Assembly: GCA_019119895.1 (NCBI GenBank)
Contig: DWWD01000042.1
Location: 102,658 to 166,657, forward strand
Direction of reading: 5' to 3'
DNA from: Candidatus Anaerostipes avistercoris
GTDB lineage: Bacteria; Bacillota; Clostridia; Lachnospirales; Lachnospiraceae
Length of the DNA stretch: 64,000 nt
Below, piece by piece: positions 63,889-64,000 of this stretch. Under the pieces are notes generated by a model, which saw only the letters and a list, made by a program, of their open reading frames with translations, was not told where the DNA came from and ran no database searches. Each line of letters begins with the position of its first letter. Position 1 is the first letter of the stretch. A program made the position numbers and the translations under genes.

Positions 63889-63918
63889 TTGTAACAGAAG
63901 TGGCTAATAAGATATAAT
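63889..63918 (+). promoter_or_regulatory. Promoter of the terminal transposase gene
   Basis: TTGTAA (63889-63894), an 18-bp spacer and TATAAT (63913-63918), 30 bp upstream of the transposase ATG. Confidence 0.6.
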
Positions 63919-63947
63919 CAATTTTACAAAGAAAAGAGGTACACATT

Positions 63948-64000
63948 ATGCCACAAAGTTACACGCCAGAATTTAAAAAGAAGATTGTCCGTCTCCATTT
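63948..64000 (+). mobile_element. IS3-family insertion sequence, transposase OrfA start (cut by window end)
   Basis: Only the first 17 codons are present, MPQSYTPEFKKKIVRLH, after an AAAGAGG site. The motif SYTPEFKKKIVRLH is typical of IS3-family OrfA (HTH_Tnp_1) N-termini. The element continues past the window, so its inverted repeats and completeness cannot be judged. Confidence 0.75.

Overview
The window reads as a contiguous piece of a Gram-positive Clostridia chromosome, most likely a gut Lachnospiraceae. The reasons are strong AGGAGG-type ribosome binding sites, moderate GC with AT-rich intergenic DNA, a glmS ribozyme, a PyrK/PyrD type 1B pyrimidine pathway, and several gene families seen mainly in that family (DUF5716/5717-like proteins, zinc-ribbon plus FHA proteins). 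No rRNA, tRNA or CRISPR was found. Genus level is not resolved.

Layout. 1-2200: glmS on the minus strand behind a glmS ribozyme and a clear promoter. 2459-10279: an LTA-synthase-like polymerase, then protein quality control (tig, clpP, clpX, lon). 10293-14848: folate genes (folC, an HD hydrolase, folP, a folB-folK fusion) running into a bifunctional pheA. 14979-18418: purA behind a strong promoter and a 5' hairpin, lepB, ridA, and a convergent hisC/cobD-like aminotransferase. 18532-27138: a four-gene cluster of unknown function (very large repeat protein, Hsp70-like protein, TPR protein, two-TM coiled-coil protein) reading into valS. 27231-28686: an AT-richer cassette with an unrecognised short ORF, a ribulose-phosphate-epimerase-like protein and a 6-phospho-3-hexuloisomerase-like SIS protein. 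28715-32155: thpR, a MraZ-like protein and thiS-thiG-thiH behind a terminator-like leader RNA. 32328-35377: pyrF-pyrK-pyrD plus a CBS protein. 35444-38855: a LysR regulator divergent from a UbiD/UbiX/LpdD aromatic-acid decarboxylase operon, with two dyads between them. 39074-43254: pyrE, VanZ-like protein, small membrane protein, HD hydrolase, M29-type aminopeptidase. 43302-46820: purE-purM-purN-purD. 46847-47833: a zinc-ribbon membrane protein closed by a terminator.

48014-63866 is the most unusual region: about 16 kb of tightly packed same-strand genes. It starts with two tandem paralogous XRE-type regulators. Then come a zinc-finger/degenerate-FHA protein, a secreted-type VWA protein with a membrane anchor and cytoplasmic FHA, a Ser/Thr kinase with FHA, a PP2C phosphatase, a zinc-finger/FHA protein, a polytopic membrane/FHA protein, an FHA-FHA-ABC-permease fusion, a DUF4234-like membrane/FHA protein, two membrane-anchored TPR/propeller-like proteins, and a small cysteine-rich putative lipoprotein. 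Kinase, phosphatase and at least six phosphothreonine-reader-type FHA proteins in one operon suggest a self-contained phospho-signalling system that assembles or gates a membrane export/envelope complex. The arrangement recalls mycobacterial Rv1747/PknF, but with many more parts. The window ends inside the first gene of an IS3-type insertion sequence.

All calls come from reading the sequence; no database search was run.
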